The notes beneath the pieces were generated by a model, which was not told where the DNA came from, ran no database searches, and was given only the letters and a program-made list of their open reading frames with translations. Of a stretch of DNA of 64,000 nucleotides, positions 1-11,308 are shown piece by piece. This DNA comes from Dermatophagoides farinae (taxonomy: Eukaryota; Arthropoda; Arachnida; Sarcoptiformes; Pyroglyphidae), in the NCBI RefSeq assembly GCF_024713945.1, contig NC_134685.1, forward strand, positions 2,785,001 to 2,849,000, in the 5' to 3' direction. Position 1 is the first letter of the stretch; every line of letters starts with the position of its first letter. Made by a program: the position numbers and the translations under genes.

Positions 1-1
1 C

Positions 2-2208
2 ATGTCTACTGGTAAACATATTGGTAAAGTGATCATCAAAATGCGTGAAGAAGAAAAGGAAAAACAAATCCTTGCTAAACCATTGAAAGTCATTGCTAAT
101 CGACGAACATCATTCAATCCATCGAAATCATATGTTATTGCCGGTGGTCTTGGTGGTTTCGGTTTGGAATTACTTTATTGGATGGTTATGCGTGGTGCCA
201 AAAAATTCGTCCTTTCATCCAGAGGTGGCTTGAAAAATTCATATCAAAAATTGTACTTCAAACGACTCAAGGAATTGAGCAAATTCATTTCAATCTTCGA
301 TATCGATGTTACGATCGCTACAGATAATGTTATCACTGAAGATGGCGCTCGTGCTTTGATTGATGAAGCCATGACTAAAGGTCCAGTTGGTGGTCTCTTC
401 AATTTGACATTGGTATTGCACGATGCTTTTGTTGAAAATCAAACAGCCGAAACATTCATCGAAGTCTGTTCACCGAAATTGACTGGTTTGGCTAATTTGG
501 ATAAAATTTCTCGTGCTAAATGTCCGGAAATTGATTACTTTGTCTGTTTCTCATCATTGACCGCTGGTCGTGGTAATGCCGGTCAAATTAATTATGGTTA
601 TGCTAATTCGGCTATGGAACGTATTTGTGAATGTCGTCGTGCTGAAGGTAAGAATTAATAATTGATTTAGTTAATTTGATCTAAATTCTATCTTTCTATT
701 CTCTCATATATAGGTTTGCCTGGTACAGCTATTCAATGGGGTCCAATCGGTGATGTCGGTGTTGTTGCCGAACATTTGTTGGTCGATGCCGATGACAAGA
801 AACAGGAAGATATGCTTAAATTGTTTGGCGGTATTTCATTGCAACGTATCGCATCCTGTTTGGAAGTATTGGATCGTTTATTGCAAGTCGGTGCACCAGT
901 ATTATCTTCTTTGATCAAATCAAACTTGGAAGATAACAGTAATCAGAGTGAAGATGACATTCTCGATCAATTGTGTGCTCACTTGAACGTTGACAAACGA
1001 TCTCGTGAAGAAACTATTGGTGATGCCGGTTTGGATAGTATGACTGTGGTTGAAATTCAACAACGTTTGGAACGTGATTATGAAGTATCGTTGTCGGTTG
1101 CTGATGTCAAACGTATTACTATTGGTGAAATTAAAGATTTTCGTGATGGCAAACGTGAAGGCCTTAAATCATTTGCCGAAGATATTAAAAAGACCCGTAT
1201 GCATTTGGCTAACATTAGATTCGAAATTGCAAGCGAACCATATACGATTGTTTGTCCACATCAAGAAGTATCGAAAATGAAACCGATTTTCTTCTTGCCA
1301 CCAATTGAAGGTATCTATGAATCATTGAAAGAAATCATTATGGATATGGCCAAACATCGACCAGTCATTACATTGAATTGGATGCGAAAAATGAATGAAT
1401 TGAACAATATCAAAAAAGTAGCCGAATACTTTAAAGGTGTTTTGGCTAAATTGGAACCAAAAGGTGAACATGAAATTGTTGGCCATTCATTTGGTGCCAT
1501 TGTAGGTATTCACATGTGTCGTAAAGCCGTACCAATCAAAACAATGATCGTACTCGATCCTATGGATGTATCTAACTTTAAAGAAGAATTTGATCGTAAT
1601 GAAAAGGTTGAAATGATCTTATCATATCTACGTAATTTCATGTCCGAACGTTTGGTCGACAAAGTCCGTAAAGAAGCCCTTTCGGTGAAAAATGAACAAG
1701 AATGTATCCAAAGAATAGCCGATGTATTGAAATCACATGGTGGTAAAGCAATTAATAGCAAAGATATTGATGATATTATCAAAGATTCATTCGTCCGTTC
1801 TGAAATGATTCTCAAATATCAACAGAAAAATATTCGTAAACTTCGAATGTTTGGTCGTGATTTTACACAGAAAACCGTACAAAAAATGATGAAGAAAATT
1901 ACCGTCAATGTATCTGTCATCAAACGTATGACACAAGAATCTGAAATCGATAAATTGAACCATATCCTACTTACTAGTTATGGTATCGCTCGAAAGGTAC
2001 GTTTTCTAATAGTTTTTAATAGTGTTATCTAACAATTGTTTTTTTTTGAATTTCCATAATAATATAGGATTTCATCGGCCGTTTTGATGTCTATCAAGTC
2101 ATCGGTAATGAAGAAGAATATCTCACCACTCATCTTCATTACATAACCAAATTGATCAAACTTAAACTGACATTGATCACGGAAGAGGAGGCACAAAATT
2201 TGGCATGA
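2..2208 (+). CDS. FASN: Fatty-acid synthase, C-terminal part (KR-ACP-thioesterase)
   Basis: This is the 3' portion of an animal type I fatty-acid synthase; the upstream KS/AT/DH/ER part lies outside the window. The model is join(2..647, 714..1996, 2068..2208), about 689 residues, with GT..AG introns of 66 and 71 bp that keep frame. The ketoreductase domain shows the NADPH loop GGLGGFG near residue 48 and the catalytic SS...NYGYAN motif near 185-200. The acyl-carrier domain carries GLDSM, with the phosphopantetheine serine near residue 324. The thioesterase has GHSFG, with the nucleophile near residue 474. The order KR-ACP-TE and the C-terminal thioesterase are those of cytosolic animal FAS, which makes palmitate from malonyl-CoA with NADPH. 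The reading frame is intact to a TGA at 2206. It is convergent with the calpain-like gene. Which arthropod FAS paralogue this is cannot be told from the fragment. Confidence 0.95.
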
Positions 2209-2824
2209 GAACCAATAATGATTTGATTCTCATTCATTCATTTATTGATTATTGATTTTTATCATTATTATAAATTTAATCGCACAACAACAATACTATC
2301 AAAATGGACTATTTTTTTTTCATTTCAGCGATTCTTTAATTTTTTTCCAATTTTTTGAACAAAACTGCTCAAATATTATCAACAATTCTGCTGCTGCTGC
2401 TGATACATAAAACTTCATAAAATAACGAAACGTAACATGTACATCAGGAATCCGAAACGCGAACAAATTTAATGGCCAAACAAACAAATCGAAAAAAAAT
2501 AAACTGAAAATTGAAACTGACCAAATCCCAAATACACAGACCAAATGAAACGAAACGAAACGAAACGAAACAAAACAAAAAAATTTCTTCTGCTTAGTTT
2601 TTTTTTACAATTTCTTTCAATAAAACCTTATTTTATTTATATAAAAAAAATATGACCTGAATTCGTTTATTTGAGATTTTTTTCTTCAATAGTTGAAACA
2701 CTACTACACATGATGAAACTCGTTGTTTCAGAAAAAAAACTTGAACAAAAAGAGGTTTTTGGAATGTGTTTATTATAAATTTTAAAAAAAAAATGAAAAA
2801 AATGACAAGATAAAAATGCACATA
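2209..2824. other. Convergent 3' UTR interval
   Basis: This AT-rich spacer lies between the ends of fatty-acid synthase (+) and the calpain-like gene (-). An AATAAA at 2619-2624 on the plus strand is a plausible polyadenylation signal for the synthase. A short GAAAC tandem repeat occupies about 2544-2575. I see no coding sequence here. Confidence 0.6.
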
Positions 2825-5309
2825 TTAAAAATATTTCAAATCTTCCACCGTTTCCGAACGTAATAAAACGAAACCCGATCGTTTTGTATGGCCTTTTTTA
2901 TCCATCAGTTGAAGACAGATAATATCATCATCATTATCACCATAGACATCATTTTCATTGACATTTTGTTGCTGTTGTTGTTCACATGTTAAGTCTTGAT
3001 TTTCGATCAAAGATGGTGCCGATTTTGCCGATGTTCGATCATTATGAACATCGTCATCGTTTATCGTTTCGATATTCATTTGATAATTAAAATCACTGTG
3101 ATCTTTATTCGTAATATCAGGCATCGATATTTCTTCTGATTGATTGACCATATCATTGGATTGTACATCCTGTTGTTGTTGTTGTTGTTCGAGAACAGGT
3201 TCCTCTTTATAGTTATGATTGTGGTGATTATCATTCTCGATAATCATTGTTAATTTTGGTATAAATTTAATTGCACCCAAAAAATAATCAACAAGTATGC
3301 CACGATTCCAGATCTAGAATAAATAGCAATAAATATCAAAAAGGTTTCATCAAATGATTAGCTCAAAAATTATTTACCTCGATCCAAATCGGTTCCATTT
3401 TATCAATATCACGATGATAGAATATTGCAGAAAAATTATTCCATACAGGCATTAGTGTTTCATATTCTATTGATGATTTTACATATTTACGGCCACAACG
3501 TATTATACAGTAAGGATTGGCTGCTATGTAACAGTAAAAAAAAACAATAGTTGAAAATTTTTTTTTTTTTTAAATATATTTTGAATCTTACTTCCAAATC
3601 TATCTTGTCGTTCAAGACCTTCGCAACCCAATACATGTATACGTGTCATTGCACTTGGATAGACTGGTTGCATAAATGATAATAATTGATGACGTGGCAT
3701 ATCCATTGTTAATTGACGTAGATCATTGATTTGTGGTGAATAAATTGATACCAATAATGTTGATATTTCCGGACAGATTGGTTTTAGCAGATAACGTGCA
3801 TTGGCTGGTAACGATATTGTTACTATTAGATTTCTTGATTGAACAGGATCAATTGTTGTTATCAATGGTAATGATGAAAATTGATGAACCTTGAATTTAC
3901 GATTCAATTCAATTGAATAGATACGAAATCCGATCGGTATGATTGGTGAATTTTTTTGTATCAAATTAAAATGTACATCGACACATTGTGAATGATGATG
4001 ATGTGGTTTATGTTGGCCGTTTGTATCACCATCACCAACACCATTAGACGAATCGGTAGTGACCATAGCTGATGAACTATTAGACATTGGACGAACATCG
4101 AATCGAAATTGTAGACTTGATGATGATGAATTATCGCAGCCAATTGATTTGTTAACAATCAATCGATGAATAGAATCTTTATGATATTGAAATGGACGAC
4201 ATATAGTTAGTGTATCAAAAAGATTCGTAATATTATTTGACAGTATCCAAAATTCTTGTAAACCTTTTTTTGGATTCATTGATAAACTTGATTTACAATT
4301 TTTTACACCATCAGCAATTGTATTCGTAATTAATAATGGAAGATTATCTTGATTACTATGATGAGTTGATGATGATGATGATGATGAATTTGATGATAAA
4401 AGTCTTTTTAATGTTCCCATTGGTTTTTTAATATTACGTATCAAGTAATAACGATTTGATACCAAACCAAATGGTGCTGATCCGATTGGTTTAAATTCCT
4501 AAATTCCGAAATTGTTTAATAGATTATTGATTACAAATGTTTATTTATTGATTACTTACTTTGGTTTTAAGAATCAATAATGATTTTGATTGAAATTCTC
4601 GGCTAATTATATGCCATAATTGTTCGGATGAATAACCAAAACGTAAAAGATCAATACTTTCCACGGATCCACCACCACTAAAATCAATCAATGCACTATG
4701 TAATGAACCATTTGTAACCATTGCTTCATATGATCCGTATAGTTTTGCATAAGCCTTTTCCAACATTGGTATCCACCATGATGAATATGACCAAATTGGT
4801 CTAGTGAATATTGGTTCAGAATCAATGGATGGTAAACGATCATCGACAACAACTTTATGCCATACACCCATTTGCCATATTGTAAAACGGGCAATACCTT
4901 GATCACGAAAATGTTGTTCATCAATATTGACTAATTGTTCGAATAATGATCGATGTTGGCCAATGGCTAATGCTGCTGCCACTAACCATGAATTCGGTGA
5001 ATGGCCAACAAAAAGATGATTATGATCAGTCTTGAAAATGGGCAATAATGTTGAATCAAAATTGAAATCATTTTCTTTCAACAATTGTTTTGGACGTTTC
5101 CATACAACTTTGCCAATATTGAAACGAGATCGAAATGCTGATGTTTGATATACATGACGATCATTCTGTTTAAATTGATCATCGGTAAATGTTAAGCCAA
5201 CATCAGCCGAACGTTTTGCTAATCGACGAAATGATTGATTACCGAATCGATGAAATCGACGACTACTCGATCGTAATAGATTTGGTTCAATTTTCGGTGT
5301 ATTGGCCAT
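2825..5309 (-). CDS. Calpain-5/6-like protein lacking the catalytic residues
   Basis: The model is complement(join(2825..3314, 3378..3523, 3592..4498, 4560..5309)), a calpain of CAPN5/6 (tra-3) layout: protease core, beta-sandwich domain, C2 domain. The core is clear from WKRPKQL (residue 70), VVVDDRLPSID, LEKAYAKLYGSYEA and FSGG; FWIL..FDTLTICR marks the start of the sandwich domain; DRFG..NPYCIIRCG starts the C2 domain. The three catalytic positions do not look active. The cysteine of the usual GDCW motif is serine (PNSWL, S107). The histidine position reads arginine (GLVSNRYY, R266). The NPWG asparagine motif is not recognisable. This resembles mammalian CAPN6, a non-proteolytic, microtubule-associated calpain, so a structural role is likely. 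The third intron ends in a tandem TAG/CAG acceptor. In the last exon the frame that continues the C2 domain (IWNRG) meets a stop after a few codons, while the matching continuation (ILVDYFLGAI) lies one frame away at about 3299-3302. That is a one-base frameshift, from either assembly error or real variation. Beyond it, about 150 Q/D-rich residues stay open. Confidence 0.8.
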
Positions 5310-5458
5310 TTATTATTATTATTATTATTTTGGCATAGAAGAAAATAGAAATTCTTTATTTGTGAATTATTTCAGTTTATAAAAACAACAATAAACCGTG
5401 ATGAAATATATTGTTGTTGTTTACAGTTTATTCATAATTGATGGCGTTGATTGTTATG

Positions 5459-5489
<31 letters not shown>

Positions 5490-6533
5490 AAATCATGGTA
5501 AAAAACAAACACACACCCAACGATCAAACGATATGAAAAAATCGATGTTCGATCGAATTGTGGAAATATAATCCTACACACACACAAATGAAATGAAAAA
5601 CAAGATTCAATAGATAAGTGAGAGTGATTTATTATATAAAGCAACCATAACAACAACAACAACAACAACAAATGAAGTAAACAAATCCAAAAATAGAATC
5701 CAAGAACAAAAAAAAAAAATCTTTTTTTTTCTAAAATCCAGATTTTTTACTTAGATACTGAACCGGATTACATATCACAACCTACCTATGATGATGATGA
5801 CGATGATGGTGGTGGTGAGAATTATATGACCAAAAAAAAAACTACAACAACAACGAAGAAATTTACGAAAAAAAGAGCGCCAAATAAGCAACAATTCAGC
5901 AGCTGCAGCTGTTGAGCACAAATATATCAACAAACCCAAAAAAAAAAAAAAAAAACAGGTATGATGATGATGATGATGATGGAACCATTTACAAACACAC
6001 ACACACACAAATATACTGAGCACAGAAATATAACTGGCTTGTTATTTCCATAAAAAAAAGTAATAAGGACGGGCAGCATATATTTATTTTTTTATTATGG
6101 TGAATGATGATCAACATTAACAATCGAGAGAAAAAAAAATCGAGGTCAAACCTAACAGCTGCACCAAAATTTATGAATGATGGTCATCGTCTGTCTCTCT
6201 AATGTTTGATTGTATGGTATCATAACCAAACCATATATATACTGCATATAATAATTTCCATTTAAATTACAACAACAACAACAACAACAACAACAAAAGA
6301 GTGACATATTTATATTCATTCGTTTCATTTTTAATTTTAATTTTCACATACACAAAAAAAAATATAATATAATTTAGCACATTACAATCTCTCATCATTA
6401 ATGCAACAAAAATTTGGACAAAAATAAAATTTAAAAAAAAAAAATTTGAAAGACTTTTGAAGAAAAATAAATTTTAAGTAAAAAATAAAATGATGATGAT
6501 GATGATTAATTGCAAATAGAATCAGAATCAGAA
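5310..6533. other. Intergenic, microsatellite-rich
   Basis: This stretch holds (GAT)n at about 5461-5488, (CAA)n at 5650-5672 and 6271-6297, (ATG)n at 5962-5981 and (CA)n at 5994-6009, with many A-tracts. It contains the promoter side of the calpain-like gene and the 3' side of SPT2. I found no conserved coding sequence. Confidence 0.5.
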
Positions 6534-8450
6534 TCAATATCCTTTTAGGCCTTTCATACGTGCTTTTTTCTGCAATGCTTTCAATCGTTTTTCCTGTTCT
6601 TCACGGCGAATATCTTCCAAATCTTCACGGATACCTTCACGTAATGAACGCATCTCTTCTTTCATACATTGTCCATAACTAGCCTCTTCAATATCATCTT
6701 CAATTATATTACGATATTTTCGTTTATCATAGCCAAATATTTCACGTATATGGCGTGAATATTCTTCTTCCGGTTCTGGTTCTTCGATTGGACCATCATC
6801 AATAAAATCGGCCATTTCATCATCCTCTTCATCCATTTCATCATCTTCATAATCATCATTATTATAATAATCATCATCAACATCATTTTTATATTGATCA
6901 TCTTGTTGATAATCATAATAAATACCACGACGATATGTAGCACCGATTGGCGGTAATTTTGGCCTTGGTTGTTGTGGCGGTGGCATTCGTTGCTGTTGAT
7001 GTATTGGCTGTCGTTGTTGTTGTGGTTGATATTGTTGTAATCGATTACGATTGTCCATCATTGATGATGATGATAATGAAGTAGTTTTTGATATCACAGA
7101 TTTTTGTGGCAAAGATTTTGATAGAGATGTCGTTTGTTTTGATGACATCGATGATTTGGTATCGAACATGTTTGCCGGTGATAACGTTCGAATTGGTTGT
7201 TGTTGTTGTTGTCGTTGCTGCTGCTGTTGCAGTCTAGGTTTGCTTGGTTTAGATTGGTTATCACGATTCTTCATAGATGAAGATGCTGTTAACGATGATG
7301 ACGATGATGCCATTCTTTTTTTACCATCATTTTCTGATCGTATTGATTGTAATCGATTTCCATTCATATTTGTCATTGCTCCAACCGATGAAGAATGTTT
7401 TGTCAAATTTTGTGATAATTTTGATTGTGGCTGTGGCTGCTGTTGCTGTCTAAATTGTTGTTGTTGTTGTTGGTGGTGGTGATGGTGATTCGAATTCCGA
7501 TTATGATCCAATAATTTTTTTGGATTTTCTTGATCAGTCTTTTTTGATCGCTGGTCAATGGTTGTTTTCATTTGTTTCGAAGCTGGTGTTCGATTAACCA
7601 CATGATGATATTTATCGTTTGTCGATTGTTTGCAATTTGAATTCTGTGTTTTGACCTCTTGTGTGGTGGTGGTGGTTTTGGTTTTTGCCATCGGTCGTCG
7701 TTCAGCAGCATCATTTCGATAATAATCAATTTGTCGTTGTTTTTCTTTAGCACACAATGCTTGACGTTTTTTTTCCGAATTTTTTTCTTGAAATTCTAAT
7801 TCACTTTTAATTTCATCTTCTAATGATATTTTTTGTGCTGATTTTTCTGCCGCCATATTGAGCAATTGATCATACGATAATGGTGGTGGTTGTTGTTTTG
7901 ATGTTTTCAGTTTTGTTTGATTATTTGTCACATTTGGGCCATTTGTTTTCTGTTTTGATGATTGCCTAATTATATCGGAAATTTTCATTGTTTTCGGCTG
8001 AACTTTTACCGGTTCTTCTTGTTCTAATCGTTTCATAACTTTATCACGATCTTTACGACTTAGGCCATTTAATTTTTGATCCAAATCGATTCGTGCTTTC
8101 ATACGTTTTTTCGTATCATCAATGGATTTTTGACGAATTTTTTCTTCAATCAATCGATCATCATCGGTGGTAACTATACGGCCAAAATTATTATCTTTTG
8201 TACGAGATTTCATCATCTGTGCTTTTCGCATCGATTTAGAATTCTGTGCACGTAATGAAAGCAAACGTTGTTTTTCTTCCTGTGCACGCAATAAACGATG
8301 ACGTTCTTCACGTTCTTTACGTGCCTTAAATCTAGCTATTGCCATTGGATCCGGTCCACGATTCAATCCATTCATTTGTCTACGTCGAAGTAATGATGAT
8401 TGTTGTTCAGTATTTCGTTGTGCGGCTTCAAGTAAATCTTGATAATCCAT
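6534..8450 (-). CDS. SPTY2D1: SPT2 histone chaperone homologue
   Basis: A single exon encodes 638 residues, close to the roughly 685 of the vertebrate protein. SPT2 binds histone H3-H4 and helps rebuild nucleosomes behind transcribing RNA polymerase. The N-terminus (MDYQDLLEAAQRN, then long basic KARKEREERHRLL-type helices) and the C-terminus are family hallmarks. The C-terminal block contains an acidic DEMDEEDDEMADFIDDG run, then YSRHIREIFGYD and a charged helix ending near GLKGY; this is the histone-binding SPT2 domain. Between them lies a disordered S/Q/N/K-rich region with poly-Q and poly-H runs. I chose the ATG at 8448-8450 because it begins the conserved block; the frame stays open for 62 codons upstream, but that part is low-complexity and preceded by an A/T tract. 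The gene is divergent from the mucin-like gene, 536 bp away. Confidence 0.88.
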   Translation of the reverse strand: MDYQDLLEAAQRNTEQQSSLLRRRQMNGLNRGPDPMAIARFKARKEREERHRLLRAQEEKQRLLSLRAQNSKSMRKAQMMKSRTKDNNFGRIVTTDDDRLIEEKIRQKSIDDTKKRMKARIDLDQKLNGLSRKDRDKVMKRLEQEEPVKVQPKTMKISDIIRQSSKQKTNGPNVTNNQTKLKTSKQQPPPLSYDQLLNMAAEKSAQKISLEDEIKSELEFQEKNSEKKRQALCAKEKQRQIDYYRNDAAERRPMAKTKTTTTTQEVKTQNSNCKQSTNDKYHHVVNRTPASKQMKTTIDQRSKKTDQENPKKLLDHNRNSNHHHHHQQQQQQFRQQQQPQPQSKLSQNLTKHSSSVGAMTNMNGNRLQSIRSENDGKKRMASSSSSLTASSSMKNRDNQSKPSKPRLQQQQQRQQQQQPIRTLSPANMFDTKSSMSSKQTTSLSKSLPQKSVISKTTSLSSSSMMDNRNRLQQYQPQQQRQPIHQQQRMPPPQQPRPKLPPIGATYRRGIYYDYQQDDQYKNDVDDDYYNNDDYEDDEMDEEDDEMADFIDDGPIEEPEPEEEYSRHIREIFGYDKRKYRNIIEDDIEEASYGQCMKEEMRSLREGIREDLEDIRREEQEKRLKALQKKARMKGLKGY

Positions 8451-8986
8451 TTTTTTTTTTTTTTGATTGAGATGTAAAAATGGATCAACCAGATTGATGA
8501 TCAGGAGAAAAAAAAAATTCAAATCTACTATCACATTTGTAAAAATATCAGAAAAAAAAACGAAAATTTCGTTTCGAGAAAAATCTACAAAATAAAATAT
8601 CAACGACACACATGAACAGAAGAAATTAAAAAACAAAAAAAAAAATAAACATCACACACAGATGAGTTTTGGCCAGCGTGATGTTTTCATATGTTGAATG
8701 TTCATCATTTGTTGTGTATAAAATTCAATTATTTGATCATTATTACGAATTACCACCGCTAGTCTGCGCCACTTTCAACAATGTGGTAAAACAATTTCGA
8801 ATTTTTGTTTTGTTTTTTTTCATTTGCTTTGGTCCAAAATTAAGTGTGTATATAAATCCGATAAGTATGTTGATCACAATTTACATTACCATTTTTTTTG
8901 TTGTTGTTAATTTAATCTTTTTTTTTCTCTACTAAATTTCAGTTTCAGTTTATTTTGAATCTTTAAACACACACACACACACACAT
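8451..8986. promoter_or_regulatory. Divergent promoter interval
   Basis: This 536-bp interval separates two divergently read genes, SPT2 (-) and the mucin-like membrane protein (+), so it should hold both promoters. It contains T-rich tracts and a (CA)n run at about 8967-8984 just before the plus-strand ATG. I can name no specific factor site. Confidence 0.4.
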
Positions 8987-10204
8987 ATGTTGATGATGAT
9001 GATGTTTAAACAACGAACATTGATACCGATTCTCTATCTTTTTACTGTTTTAATCTATACAACAATATTCGCTGCTGCTGCTATTGATGATAATAATAAT
9101 CAAACGACGACAACGATAACAACAACATCATTCAACGTCACTGATGATTTAAGTAATCAAACGACGACGACGATAACAACACCATCATTCAACGTCACTC
9201 ATAATGGTAATGAAACAACAATGATTACCGCAGCAACAACAAATGTCACTGTGGATACAAATCATACAACGAATATTACCGTATTGCCACCTGTAATATC
9301 AACAACAATATTGACCACGACAATGAAGATTATGACAACAACAACGGAAAAATCTGATCCATTAATACCATGGATTGTATTCATTGCATTCATATTCATA
9401 CCAATGATTTTAATTGCATCAATTCTATTGTTGCTATTATTCATCACATTGTTTGAGGATAAAAATCGTAAAAAAAGATCTCGATCACATGGATCAACAA
9501 TTGTCACGAATCTTGATTATCCAATCAAATTATTGCCATCATTATCGGATGAACATCGTTTTCCAGAGCCACATGAATCACCATTATCAACAATGATTCA
9601 TAGTGAACCGAAACCAGGGCATTATTTTCTTGATGTAAAAACTACTGTTAAATTTTTGCAAACAAATCAATTATATCATCCACATTCAGGTCTATTGTTT
9701 AATCTTATACCAAATGTTCTTTATGATCCATTAAAACATTGTAATATTCGTACGAATATCAATGATGGTACGATGGAAACACCAACATCAAGTCAGGTGT
9801 ATAGTTCATTTACTAATGAAATATATGAACGTTATCAATTCATGACATTTGATCCAGAACATGAACGTTTCTCATTAACCGAATATGATGATAATATTCA
9901 ACGATTACCAATCGAATTGACACCAGATGATTATGTACAAATCTATCAACATTTATTGAATAAATCAACTTCAAAGAAGAAAAAAGAAAAATCTACATCT
10001 GCATCATCATCAAAACGAAAAAATCCATTATTATTGGATCGTCGTGATTTTACTAAACCACAAACAGCCGATTTTCATCAAACACCACGATCATTTTCAC
10101 CAGCCATGCCAACACCAAAATCATCAGCTAATAATGATGGTAAAAATCCGAATATAGCTGATGATGAACAAAGTCAATATGAAAGTGTTATGTTTAAAAT
10201 GTGA
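8987..10204 (+). CDS. Mucin-like single-pass membrane protein, function unknown
   Basis: A single-exon gene encodes 405 residues with an intact frame. A hydrophobic N-terminus (about residues 10-35, ending AAAA) is a likely signal peptide. Residues 36-120 are very rich in threonine and in N-x-T sites and contain an imperfect tandem duplication (NQTTTTITTTSFNVT, then NQTTTTITTPSFNVT), as in a heavily O- and N-glycosylated mucin-like ectodomain. A long hydrophobic helix at about 125-153 is followed by basic residues (KNRKKRSRS), giving a type I topology. The cytoplasmic part of about 245 residues has KPGHYFLDVKTTVKFL and RFSLTEYDD segments and a basic Ser/Lys tract near 325-345. I do not recognise the family. 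It is convergent with the next gene, with only 108 bp between stop codons. Confidence 0.7.
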   Translation: MLMMMMFKQRTLIPILYLFTVLIYTTIFAAAAIDDNNNQTTTTITTTSFNVTDDLSNQTTTTITTPSFNVTHNGNETTMITAATTNVTVDTNHTTNITVLPPVISTTILTTTMKIMTTTTEKSDPLIPWIVFIAFIFIPMILIASILLLLLFITLFEDKNRKKRSRSHGSTIVTNLDYPIKLLPSLSDEHRFPEPHESPLSTMIHSEPKPGHYFLDVKTTVKFLQTNQLYHPHSGLLFNLIPNVLYDPLKHCNIRTNINDGTMETPTSSQVYSSFTNEIYERYQFMTFDPEHERFSLTEYDDNIQRLPIELTPDDYVQIYQHLLNKSTSKKKKEKSTSASSSKRKNPLLLDRRDFTKPQTADFHQTPRSFSPAMPTPKSSANNDGKNPNIADDEQSQYESVMFKM

Positions 10205-10312
10205 AATCTTTTTTCTTTTATTTTGTTTGTTTTTATTTTTATTATTATTATTATTATTACAAAGAACCATACAGACAGACAAAAGTAGAAAAAAAAAAAT
10301 TCTTTTCACGGC

Positions 10313-11308
10313 TTATTTGATTTGTGATTTTATCAATGTTTTTTTTTCAAAAAATTCAACATCACCATTCGATTTTTGTTCACCAATCAAATTGATACGT
10401 ACACCTTTATCGGTGATGAACACACCAATACCATTGTTATTACCAGTTACACGTAACATTGATGGACGAATTCTTGGCAATTGTGCCCAAAGATGACCCT
10501 TGAATGCGGTTATGGCACGCATCAATATTTTTTTAGCCATCTGTTGTACAATATTAGTTTCAATTGTTACTTTTGATTCATTATTATTACCACCATTAAC
10601 AACTTTAGCAGTGGCCACACCATTTGATGATGATTCATTTGATGATTTTTTGGATTCCAATTCAAAATCCTGTATTTCAATAATACGCTGTTCAATTGAT
10701 TCGGGTAAATCAATAGCATGTAATATAATTGGCAATGTAAATTGATTCAATACACCAAATGAATGTTTATCGTTATTTTGTTGTTGTTTTGGACCATTTG
10801 GACGCCAATATTTTGTAATAGCCGTAACTGGTGACCAAACTGTTGTCATTACATTGTTCATTTGATTACGAAATGTATCGATAAATAATTTCCAATATAA
10901 ACGATAATAACCATTGTTTGTTGCCATTGGCTCATCAGCTAATTGTACATAATACATTCGATATTGTTCATAAATATCGTTATTATTATTTTTATTAACC
11001 GATGCTTCATTTTTAACAATCAATGCCATTGTTGATGTATTTGTTGATGTTTGATTTAAATGTACCAAAATACTATCAGCCGAACCACCACCATTACCAC
11101 CAGCAACACCATTACCATTGATTTCTTTCAACAATCCCGATACATTTTGATAGATTTTAGCCATTGTTTCATTATTCAAACGAAGATGATCCGATGTTGT
11201 TGATGATGATGAACGTGCCATCATTGTAATGGCATCATGTAATGGACAACATTCGGCCATCATTAAAGTTGCCATAAAAATCATCAATAATAATCGATAC
11301 ATCATCAT
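10313..11308 (-). CDS. Secreted protein, family not recognised
   Basis: A single exon encodes 331 residues from the ATG at 11306-11308; the frame is open slightly further upstream but without an ATG. The start gives a good signal peptide (MMMYRLLLMIFMATLMM, then AECCP). The mature chain has N-glycosylation sites (NET, NVS, NQT, NTS), a glycine-rich stretch, and a better-ordered central block containing YRMYYVQLAD and YYRLYWKLFIDTFRNQ. After that come a Ser/Asn-rich linker and a C-terminal block (MAKKILMRAITAFKGHLW, then VRINLIGEQ). The cysteines are almost confined to the signal-peptide junction, so it is not a disulfide-rich toxin-like protein. Function unknown. Confidence 0.62.
   Translation of the reverse strand: MMMYRLLLMIFMATLMMAECCPLHDAITMMARSSSSTTSDHLRLNNETMAKIYQNVSGLLKEINGNGVAGGNGGGSADSILVHLNQTSTNTSTMALIVKNEASVNKNNNNDIYEQYRMYYVQLADEPMATNNGYYRLYWKLFIDTFRNQMNNVMTTVWSPVTAITKYWRPNGPKQQQNNDKHSFGVLNQFTLPIILHAIDLPESIEQRIIEIQDFELESKKSSNESSSNGVATAKVVNGGNNNESKVTIETNIVQQMAKKILMRAITAFKGHLWAQLPRIRPSMLRVTGNNNGIGVFITDKGVRINLIGEQKSNGDVEFFEKKTLIKSQIK

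Noticed and set aside
6704-7482. Open frames opposite and beside SPT2, rich in I/M or C/D
   Set aside because: They are antisense or shifted readings of the (GAT)n and (CAA)n repeats within the real SPT2 exon; no conserved motif.
8669-8935. Plus-strand open frame between SPT2 and the mucin-like gene
   Set aside because: A T-rich run of hydrophobic residues in a divergent promoter interval; no homology that I can recognise.
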